Of a DNA stretch of 64,000 bases, positions 58,333 through 64,000 are shown one piece after another. Origin of the DNA: Roseateles_E cavernae. GTDB lineage: Bacteria > Pseudomonadota > Gammaproteobacteria > Burkholderiales > Burkholderiaceae_C. The stretch's first letter is position 1. Every line of letters begins with the position of its first letter. Position numbers and translations under genes: made by a program. The DNA lies in the NCBI RefSeq assembly GCF_040187885.1, contig NZ_JBDPLH010000006.1:124001-188000 (forward strand). The letters run 5' to 3'. The notes under the pieces are model-generated. The model was not told where the DNA came from. It was given only the letters and a program-made list of their open reading frames with translations, and did no database searches.

Positions 58333-58983
58333 ATGCGTATCGATTTTGTCTCCGACGTTTCCTGCCCCTGGTGCGTGATCGGCCTGAAGTCGCTGGAGCA
58401 GGCCCTGGCCCGGCTGCCCGAGCTGGCGGTGGACCTGCACTTCCAGCCCTTCGAGCTGAATCCGCAGATGGCCCCCGAAGGCCAGGACATCGACGAGCAT
58501 CTGGCACAGAAATACGGCGCCGGGCCTGAGCAGCTGGCGGCCACGCGCGAGGCGATACGCCAGCGCGGCGCGGCGCTGGGTTTCACCTTCACCGCGGGCG
58601 CCCGCAGCCGCATCTACAACACTTTTGACGCCCATCGCCTGCTGCATTGGGCCGGGCTGCAGGACGCCGACCGGCAGAAGGCCTTGAAGCTGGCCCTGTT
58701 CGGCGCCTACTTCAGCGCCGGCAAGAATCCGGGCGCCCATGAGGTGCTGCTGGATGCCGCCGCCGAGGCCGGCCTGGACCGGCAGGCGGCTGCGGCCGTG
58801 CTGGGCTCGGACGCCTACCGGCAGGAGGTGCGCGATGCTCAGAGCTTCTATCTGAGCCAGGGCATCAACTCGGTGCCGGCCATCATCATCAACGAGCGTC
58901 ATCTGATCCAGGGCGGCCAGCCCAGCGAGGTGTTCGAGCAGGCGCTGCGCCAGATCGCGGCCGAGGCCATCCCGTCGGCCTGA
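58333..58983 (+). CDS. DsbA family oxidoreductase, FrnE-like
   Basis: A 216-residue cytosolic DsbA-fold thiol oxidoreductase. It starts MRIDFVSDVSCPWCVIGLKS with the CPWC active site at about 11-14, then an all-helical insert (residues about 60-150), and cis-Pro in INSVPAIIINERHLIQGGQP. This is the FrnE type, which acts as a disulfide isomerase in Deinococcus. No signal peptide is present. It may use a leaderless message (no ribosome site; -10-like box seven bases upstream). A strong terminator follows at 59013. Confidence 0.9.
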   Translation: MRIDFVSDVSCPWCVIGLKSLEQALARLPELAVDLHFQPFELNPQMAPEGQDIDEHLAQKYGAGPEQLAATREAIRQRGAALGFTFTAGARSRIYNTFDAHRLLHWAGLQDADRQKALKLALFGAYFSAGKNPGAHEVLLDAAAEAGLDRQAAAAVLGSDAYRQEVRDAQSFYLSQGINSVPAIIINERHLIQGGQPSEVFEQALRQIAAEAIPSA

Positions 58984-59012
58984 GCGACAATAGAGCCCAG
59001 ACCTTTCCCCCC

Positions 59013-59043
59013 AACCGCCCCGCCCTCGGGGCGGTTTCATTTG
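59013..59043 (+). terminator. Rho-independent terminator after the FrnE-like gene
   Basis: AACCGCCCCG (59013-59022) pairs with CGGGGCGGTT (59027-59036) around CCCT, followed by TCATTTG. It lies between the FrnE-like gene and rdgC. Confidence 0.8.
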
Positions 59044-59064
59044 CGCACGACGCCGAGCAACAAG

Positions 59065-60054
59065 ATGTTCAAGAACTTGACGATTTACCGCGTGGGCCCG
59101 AGCTGGCAGCCCACCCAGCAAGAGGTTGAAGAGGCCCTGGCCAAGGGCCAGTTCCTGCCCTGCGGTCCCAGCGAGCCGCTGTCGCTGGGCTGGGTGCCGC
59201 CGCGCGGCATCGAGCACGCGCCCCTGGTCGAGGTGATCGACGGCCATCTGCATCTGAAGCTGACGATAGAGTCGCGCGTGCTGCCGGGCTCGGTGGTCAA
59301 GGAGCGGGTCGACGAGATCGCCGCCCAGATCGAGGAGCAGACCGGCCGCAAGCCCGGCAAGAAGGCGCTGAAGGACCTGAAGGAACAGGCCACCCACGAG
59401 CTGCTGCCGCTGTGCTTCAAGAAGCGCAGCAGCATCCGCATCTGGATCGCGCCCGAGCAGCGCCTCTTGATGATCGACGCGTCCAGCCCGGCGCGCTGCG
59501 AGGAGGTCGTCAGCCTCCTGATCAAGGCACTGGACGGCCTCACCCTGCACCTGGTGCAGAGCGCCGAGACGCCGGCCGCCTGCATGGCCGCCTGGCTGAT
59601 GGACGGTGTGCCGCCCGAGGGCTTCACGATAGACCGCGAGTGCGAGCTCAAGAGCGAGGACGAGATGAAGTCGGTGGTGCGCTATGCCCGCCATGCGCTG
59701 GACATCGAGGAGGTGCGCCAGCATCTGAGCAGCGGCAAGCGCCCGACCAAGCTGGCGATGAGCTACAAGGACCGCGTCTCCTTCCTGCTGACCGACACGC
59801 TGGCCATCAAGAAGATCGCCTTTCTGGACCTGGTGTTCGAGGGCCATGACAAGCCCGAGAAGGACGAGCAGTTCGACGCCGATGCGGTGATCGCCACCGG
59901 CGAGCTCGCCGAGCTGATCCCGGCCCTGATCGAGGGCCTGGGCGGCGAGCACGACTTCCTGGGCTCGGCCCCGAAGTCACTGGACATCGCCGAGCTGCTG
60001 CCGCCGGATCAAGACCTGGCCCCGGCCAGCGATGAGGCGCCGCCCTGGGCTTGA
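59065..60054 (+). CDS. rdgC: Recombination-associated protein RdgC
   Basis: A 329-residue ring-forming DNA-binding protein that limits RecA loading. It starts MFKNLTIYRVGPSW and contains GWVPPRGIEHAPLVE, LRLTIESRVLPGSVVKE-type and ATHELLPLCFKKRSSIRIWI segments, all RdgC marks. The ATG at 59065 was chosen over an upstream in-frame start because it gives the family N-terminus. It lies 28 bases after the terminator hairpin and is convergent with the binding-protein gene, 22 bases away. Confidence 0.95.
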   Translation: MFKNLTIYRVGPSWQPTQQEVEEALAKGQFLPCGPSEPLSLGWVPPRGIEHAPLVEVIDGHLHLKLTIESRVLPGSVVKERVDEIAAQIEEQTGRKPGKKALKDLKEQATHELLPLCFKKRSSIRIWIAPEQRLLMIDASSPARCEEVVSLLIKALDGLTLHLVQSAETPAACMAAWLMDGVPPEGFTIDRECELKSEDEMKSVVRYARHALDIEEVRQHLSSGKRPTKLAMSYKDRVSFLLTDTLAIKKIAFLDLVFEGHDKPEKDEQFDADAVIATGELAELIPALIEGLGGEHDFLGSAPKSLDIAELLPPDQDLAPASDEAPPWA

Positions 60055-60076
60055 GCCTGCGCCGAGGCCTGGCGCC

Positions 60077-60880
60077 TCAGCGCATCGACATGCCGTAGCG
60101 CTGGGCCAGCCTTGCGATCTCGCCGCTGGCCTGCAGGCTGTGCAAGGCCTTGTCGACGGTCGCGACGGCCCAGCGCGATTTCGGCGACACCAGGCAGTGC
60201 GTGTCGACCACCGAATAGGGTTTGGCACTGAGCACAAAGCGCTCGCGCTCTTTCGGATGGCGCTGGAAATAGCCCTCGATCTCGGCCTCCGAGACGATCA
60301 GCACATCGGCCATGTCGCGGCTGACGAGGCGAAACAGGTTGTCGGACTGCGTGTCGTTGATACGCTTGATGCGGCCCGCCTCCATCAGCGGCTGCAGGCT
60401 GGGAAAGCTGTAGCCCAGCAGCACGGCCACGCGCTGGCCGTCCAGATCCTCGGGCAGATGTCCCGGGGCCGGCCGCTCGGCCGGGCCAACCACCCGCTCG
60501 ATCTGCGGCAGCACCGCCTGGGTCCATTGCGACGCCGGCGCCCGAGTCCAGACCGGGCTGGAATAGCAGACCAGGTCGGCCTGGCCGCCCAGCACCGCCG
60601 GCTCGATGCGACGGCGCGGGTAGAGCTGCTGCACGGCCCGCGTGCCCAGCTCCGCCGCCAGCCGCTCGGTCAGATCATGCAGAAAGCCGCCGCTGACCTT
60701 GCCGCCCTCCACCGTCAGCAGCGGATAGCCCATGCCCGAGGTCTGGGCAATACGCAGGGTCGGCAGGGTCGGCAGGGTCGGCAGGGTCGGCAGGGTCTGC
60801 TTGGACTGCTCGGCGAGGGCTCCGCTTGCACACAGCACCAGCAGAGTGGCCAGACAGGTCTGGCGAGCGGACGGGTTCAT
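60077..60880 (-). CDS. Periplasmic amino-acid-type solute-binding protein (SBP_bac_3-like)
   Basis: A 267-residue secreted protein with a signal peptide cut after ASGALA (about 23). The rest follows the family 3 solute-binding pattern: LRIAQTSGMGYPLL, GGFLHDLTERLAAEL, ADLVCYSSPVWTRA and a C-terminal VDKALHSLQASGEIARLAQRYG. Directly after the signal peptide is a run of Thr-Leu-Pro repeats encoded by a 9-base tandem repeat. No transporter subunits are adjacent, so it may be a stand-alone sensor or enzyme-like member. The ATG at 60880 fixes the signal peptide start. Confidence 0.78.
   Translation of the reverse strand: MNPSARQTCLATLLVLCASGALAEQSKQTLPTLPTLPTLPTLRIAQTSGMGYPLLTVEGGKVSGGFLHDLTERLAAELGTRAVQQLYPRRRIEPAVLGGQADLVCYSSPVWTRAPASQWTQAVLPQIERVVGPAERPAPGHLPEDLDGQRVAVLLGYSFPSLQPLMEAGRIKRINDTQSDNLFRLVSRDMADVLIVSEAEIEGYFQRHPKERERFVLSAKPYSVVDTHCLVSPKSRWAVATVDKALHSLQASGEIARLAQRYGMSMR
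60758..60793. repeat. Four 9-base tandem repeats in the binding-protein gene
   Basis: GGTCGGCAG is repeated four times exactly with partial copies on both sides. On the minus strand it encodes Thr-Leu-Pro units just after the signal peptide. Because the unit is three codons, gain or loss of copies keeps the frame. Confidence 0.9.
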
Positions 60881-60905
60881 CTTTCTTTGTCCCAACGAGT
60901 CCAGG

Positions 60906-62141
60906 TCAGGATGCCGATTGTGCCGCCGCCTCGCGCAGCTTGTCCTTTTTGCTCTTGCGCTTGCCCTTGATACCACCGACGGCCTGGGCCTCGCTGGCGA
61001 CTTCGCCGGGCTCGAAGCCGGCGATCTGCTCGCGCGCGACGCGCTGGCCCTGGCGTTTCTCGATCAGGCGGAAGTGTGCCTCGGTGTCGGCCGTGATGAA
61101 GCTCAGCGCGACGCCGCTGGCACCGGCCCGGCCGGTGCGGCCGATGCGGTGGGTGTAGTCGGCCGGCGAGCGCGGCAGCTCGTAGTTCAGCACCGCCGGC
61201 AGCTCCGGGATGTCCAGGCCGCGGGCCGCCACATCGGTGGCCACCAGCACCTGGATCTCATTGGCTTTGAGCGCCGCCAGCACCTGGCGCCGCGTGCCCT
61301 GGCTCAGCTCGCCATGCAGGGCCGCCGCCTTGATGCCGGTCTTCCAGAGCTTGTCCGAGACATGCTCGGCCGCGTACTTGGTGGCGACAAACACCAGCAG
61401 CCGCGGCCAGGCCTCGGTGGCGATCAGATGGCGCAGCAGCGGCGTGCGCGCGGCGGTATCGACCTGGATCGCGCGCTGCACGATGTCCGGCAGCTCGGCC
61501 GGCGTGGCCTCGATCGCGATGCGCTGCGGCTCGCGCAGGAGGGCATCGGCCAGGGCCTGCACGGCCGGCGCGAAGGTGGCCGAGAAGAACAGGTTCTGGC
61601 GCTGCGCCGGCAGCAGGCCAAGCACCCGCTGCAACTCTTCGGCAAAGCCCAGCGCCAGCAGGCGGTCGGCCTCGTCCAGCACCAGGGTCTGGGCCGTGTC
61701 CAGGCGCAGCGCATTGTGCTCGACCAGGTCCAGCAGCCGGCCCGGCGTGGCCACCATGATGTCCACGCCGCCGCGCAAAGCCATCAGCTGCGGGTTGATG
61801 GACACACCGCCATAGGCGATCGCGATCTTCAGCGGCTCGGGCAGCGCGCGAGCGAACTCGCGCAGCACCTCGCCGACCTGCTCGGCCAGCTCGCGGGTGG
61901 GCAGCAGCAGCAGCGCGCGCAGGCGGCGCGGGCCACCGTCACGAGCGGCCAGCACCCGCTGCAGCAGCGGCAGCGCATAGGCCGCGGTCTTGCCCGAGCC
62001 GGTCTGGGCCAGGCCCAGCACATCGCCGCCGCCCAGCACGGCGGGAATGGCGGCGGATTGAATCGGGGTCGGTGCGTGATAGCCCTGCTCGCGCACGGCG
62101 CGCAGCAAGGCGGGGGACAGGCCCAGGGTGGAGAAAGACAT
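60906..62141 (-). CDS. DEAD-box ATP-dependent RNA helicase, RhlE-like
   Basis: A 411-residue DEAD-box helicase. Q-motif GYHAPTPIQSAAIP, motif I AQTGSGKT (about 45-52), Ia PTRELA, motif II VLDEADRLL, motif III SATF, and in domain two HGELSQ, ATDVAARGLD and HRIGRTGRAG are all present. The C-terminal basic tail (GIKGKRKSKKDKLREAA) is short, as in RhlE. It unwinds RNA in ribosome assembly or mRNA decay. The start is ATG at 62141; the binding-protein gene begins 26 bases after its stop on the same strand. Confidence 0.93.
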   Translation of the reverse strand: MSFSTLGLSPALLRAVREQGYHAPTPIQSAAIPAVLGGGDVLGLAQTGSGKTAAYALPLLQRVLAARDGGPRRLRALLLLPTRELAEQVGEVLREFARALPEPLKIAIAYGGVSINPQLMALRGGVDIMVATPGRLLDLVEHNALRLDTAQTLVLDEADRLLALGFAEELQRVLGLLPAQRQNLFFSATFAPAVQALADALLREPQRIAIEATPAELPDIVQRAIQVDTAARTPLLRHLIATEAWPRLLVFVATKYAAEHVSDKLWKTGIKAAALHGELSQGTRRQVLAALKANEIQVLVATDVAARGLDIPELPAVLNYELPRSPADYTHRIGRTGRAGASGVALSFITADTEAHFRLIEKRQGQRVAREQIAGFEPGEVASEAQAVGGIKGKRKSKKDKLREAAAQSAS

Positions 62142-62185
62142 CGAGGGCGGGCCTGTGAAGAGGAATGAAGGCGGGATTCTACGGT

Positions 62186-62764
62186 TCAGCCGAACAGCGG
62201 CGTCTGCTCGCCGACCTGCTGGCCGGTGGCGCGCGCCTCGATGGCCAGCAGGCGCAGTTTCGTGGCAACGCCGCCGTGAGCAGAGAAGCCCACCAGATTG
62301 GCAGACGCGATGCCGCCCGCCCCCATCACCCGATGGCAGGGCACGATGGGCGCAAAGGGGTTGCTGCCCTCGGCGCGACCGACCGCGCGGGCCGCGCCCG
62401 GCTGGCCCAGGCGCGCGGCGACTTCACCATAAGTCAGGGTCTGGCCGACCGGGATGCGCCGGGTCAGCGCATGGACCTGGCGATTGAACTCGGGCACGCC
62501 GCGCTCGTCCAGCACGATCTCGAGCAGATCGCGCGGCTCGCCGGCCAGCAAGGCCTGCACGCCGGCACGGGCCTGCTGCACCGGCGGCGGCAGCTGCTCA
62601 AGCGCCAGCACCTCGCGCGCGGCCACAAAGCGCACCCGCATGCGGTCGCGTGTCGCGGCGGCGCTTTCCTCGGGCAGCTGCGAGCCGACGATGCCCTGCC
62701 CTCCCCAGGCCAGCGCACAAGTCCCCAAGGCCGTGTCATAGCAATGGAAGAACAGGGTGTCCAT
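62186..62764 (-). CDS. ogt: Methylated-DNA-protein-cysteine methyltransferase (Ogt-like)
   Basis: A 192-residue suicide DNA-repair protein that takes the methyl group from O6-methylguanine. The acceptor Cys is in PIVPCHRVMGAGG (about 145), the recognition helix region is VPVGQTLTYGEVAARLGQPGAARAVG-like (RIPVGQTLTYGEVAARLG), and NPFAPIVPC is canonical. It has the short Ogt form without the Ada N-domain. The ATG at 62764 was chosen as the start of the MDTLFFHCY block. It lies 23 bases after dusA on the same strand. Confidence 0.92.
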   Translation of the reverse strand: MDTLFFHCYDTALGTCALAWGGQGIVGSQLPEESAAATRDRMRVRFVAAREVLALEQLPPPVQQARAGVQALLAGEPRDLLEIVLDERGVPEFNRQVHALTRRIPVGQTLTYGEVAARLGQPGAARAVGRAEGSNPFAPIVPCHRVMGAGGIASANLVGFSAHGGVATKLRLLAIEARATGQQVGEQTPLFG

Positions 62765-62787
62765 CAGATCGCTTTTCAGACCGGCTA

Positions 62788-63837
62788 TCAGACGGTCTGG
62801 GTGGCCCGCTCGGCCTTGTCCTGCGCCACATGGGTAGCGACGCCCATACGCTCCCGGGTGGCCAGGGCCGCGACCTCGTCCACCGGCAGGCGCTTGAGTT
62901 GCGCGTCGCTCCAGACCTGGCGCCAGCGCCGGGCCCCGGCCTGGCCATTCCACAGGCCCAGCGCATGGCGCATCGCCTGGGTCCAGGGCCGCCCGGCCTC
63001 GACCTGCGCGCGCAGATAGTCCAGCCAGTCGGCCTCGACCTGCTCGCGGCTGGCGGCCGGGTCGGCCCTGCCGAAGAAGCGCGAATCCCATTGCGCCATC
63101 TGCCAGGGCTCGTGATAGGCCTGGCGGCCCACCATCACGCCGTCCACATGCTGCAGCTGCTCGGCGATCTCGGCATCGCCCTTGAGGCCGCCGTTGATGA
63201 CGAGGGTCAGCGCCGGGAACTCGCGCTTGAGGCGGTGCACCAGCTCGTAGCGCAGCGGCGGGATCTCGCGGTTGTCCTTGGGCGACAGGCCCTGCAACCA
63301 GGCATTGCGCGCATGGACGATGAAGACCTCGCAGCCGGCCTCGGCAATGGTGCCGACGAAGTCGCGCACGAACTCATAGCTCTCGACCTTGTCGATACCG
63401 ATGCGGTGCTTGATCGTGACCGGAATGCTGACGGCATCCTTCATCGCCTTCATGCCCTCGGCCACCAGGGCCGGCTCGGCCATCAGGCAGGCGCCGAAAG
63501 CGCCGCGCTGCACCCGCTCGCTGGGGCAGCCGCAGTTCAGATTGACCTCGTCATAGCCCCATTGCTCGGCCAGCTTCGCGCAGGCCGCCAGATCGGCCGG
63601 CTCCGAGCCACCCAGCTGCAGCGCGACGGGGTGCTCCTGCACGTTGAAGTCCAGATGGCGCGGCTGGTCGCCATGCAGCAGCGCGCCGGTGGTCACCATC
63701 TCGGTGTAGAGCCGGGTCTGGCGGGTCAGCAGGCGGTGAAAGCTGCGGCAATGCTTGTCGGTCCAGTCCAGCATGGGGGCGACCGACAGGCGCCAGGGGC
63801 TGGGGGCTGCAGTGGAGTTATCGAGAGAATCGGGCAT
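62788..63837 (-). CDS. dusA: tRNA-dihydrouridine(20/20a) synthase DusA
   Basis: FMN-dependent reductase that makes dihydrouridine 20/20a in tRNA D-loops. The 349 residues contain WRLSVAPMLDWTDKHCR near the start, LYTEMVTTGALLHGD, the catalytic Cys in NLNCGCPSERVQRGAFGACLM (about 100), KHRIGID and INGGLKGDAEIAEQL, and VDGVMVGRQAYHEPW for FMN phosphate. The DusA-type C-terminal helical domain is present. The ATG at 63837 gives the expected length; a longer in-frame extension has no conserved-looking content. Confidence 0.95.
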   Translation of the reverse strand: MPDSLDNSTAAPSPWRLSVAPMLDWTDKHCRSFHRLLTRQTRLYTEMVTTGALLHGDQPRHLDFNVQEHPVALQLGGSEPADLAACAKLAEQWGYDEVNLNCGCPSERVQRGAFGACLMAEPALVAEGMKAMKDAVSIPVTIKHRIGIDKVESYEFVRDFVGTIAEAGCEVFIVHARNAWLQGLSPKDNREIPPLRYELVHRLKREFPALTLVINGGLKGDAEIAEQLQHVDGVMVGRQAYHEPWQMAQWDSRFFGRADPAASREQVEADWLDYLRAQVEAGRPWTQAMRHALGLWNGQAGARRWRQVWSDAQLKRLPVDEVAALATRERMGVATHVAQDKAERATQTV

Positions 63838-63890
63838 GTCTTGGCGGGGATGAGCCGCAATTATCCCGCCGAACGGCATTGGCCTGTGCA

Positions 63891-63927
63891 GGCAGGCCGG
63901 CAACACCACACGGTCGGCCGGCCTGCC
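63891..63927. terminator. Perfect 11-base inverted repeat, possible terminator
   Basis: GGCAGGCCGGC (63891-63901) pairs with GCCGGCCTGCC (63917-63927) around a 15-base loop. No T-run follows on either strand. It lies just downstream of the partial minus-strand gene at the window end and upstream of dusA. Confidence 0.45.
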
Positions 63928-63965
63928 TTGCCCCGAAAGATCAGGGCTTGTGATCTACGCTTTCC

Positions 63966-64000
63966 TCAAGGTGTGTAGCTGATCTGCAAGCTGGCGCCCG
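63966..64000 (-). CDS. Possible C-terminal end of a gene running in from beyond the window
   Basis: On the minus strand the last bases read in one frame as GASLQISYTP and a TGA at 63968-63966. The alternating hydrophobic pattern could be the last strand of a beta-barrel or similar protein, and an inverted repeat follows 39 bases downstream. Only ten codons are visible, so this is weak. Confidence 0.25.
   Translation of the reverse strand, partial: GASLQISYTP

Noticed and set aside
60758..60793. Short repeats as a CRISPR-like array
   Set aside because: Units are 9 bases with no spacers and lie in frame inside a gene.

Overview
The window is GC-rich chromosomal DNA from a betaproteobacterium. 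The housekeeping block mutS, pyrG, kdsA, eno, ftsB in this order, the GcvA-type LysR regulator, two Bug-type solute-binding proteins and the protein sequences in general point to Burkholderiales, most likely the Roseateles/Rubrivivax/Leptothrix side of the order. That placement is an inference from gene content and style, not from a database search. Genes are packed with many ATGA and TGATG overlaps. No stretch longer than about 300 bases lacks a gene. I saw no tRNA, rRNA, CRISPR array, integrase or insertion sequence.

Layout. 1-7818 (minus): a divergent two-subunit glycine-decarboxylase-like pair (gcvPA, gcvPB), an AcoX/NAD-kinase-like protein, an SDR, a Gfo/Idh/MocA-aldo/keto reductase fusion and a second Gfo/Idh/MocA protein that runs off the window. 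A GcvA-type LysR gene is divergent at 7924. 8894-18287 (plus): mutS, an alpha/beta hydrolase, pyrG, kdsA, a DUF1330 protein, eno, ftsB, then pnuC with a NadR-like kinase (pyridine nucleotide salvage). 18351-25735: a lipoprotein 5'-nucleotidase, hslO with a gamma-carbonic anhydrase (minus), DUF455, a small secreted protein, a TerC protein, a BI-1/YccA protein damaged by an assembly artefact, an EamA transporter and an unannotated 50-residue membrane protein.

25769-36072: an Lrp regulator, then beta-alanine:pyruvate transaminase and a spuA-spuB-spuC-like putrescine degradation set, with a PuuC-like aldehyde dehydrogenase at the far end. Between spuC and the dehydrogenase lie an ABM monooxygenase and a two-gene module: a 136-residue helical protein followed, with a 4-base overlap, by an NB-ARC/TPR STAND ATPase. 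The end of the small protein and the start of the ATPase carry matching 18-residue motifs. This looks like a bacterial amyloid-signalling (BASS-type) effector and receptor pair, and it is the most interesting system here.

36088-49143: an orphan coiled-coil membrane protein, a six-gene XapX operon (alpha/beta hydrolase, YcaC-like hydrolase, XapX, YtcJ-like amidohydrolase, DoxX, MFS-ABM fusion), two NarL-type regulators next to a truncated histidine kinase, a GhrA-like reductase with a class II aldolase, a GlxA-type AraC regulator and a TTC38-like TPR protein. 49171-57326: two acyl-CoA ligases each next to a Bug solute-binding protein, a divergent IclR regulator with mirrored operators, an EamA transporter and a PIG-L deacetylase. 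57342-64000: aspartoacylase-like protein, FrnE-like DsbA protein, rdgC, an amino-acid-type binding protein, rhlE-like helicase, ogt and dusA.

How the parts fit: the 26-36 kb block would carry amines to succinate-level metabolites through gamma-glutamylation. The gcvPAB block shares a LacI-type palindrome with the downstream reductase operon, suggesting a common repressor. The 5'-nucleotidase with a PurR-like box, pnuC and the NadR-like kinase together suggest recovery of nucleotides and nicotinamide riboside. Computation (HMM searches, structure prediction, read mapping) was not possible here, so all family calls rest on motifs read by eye.
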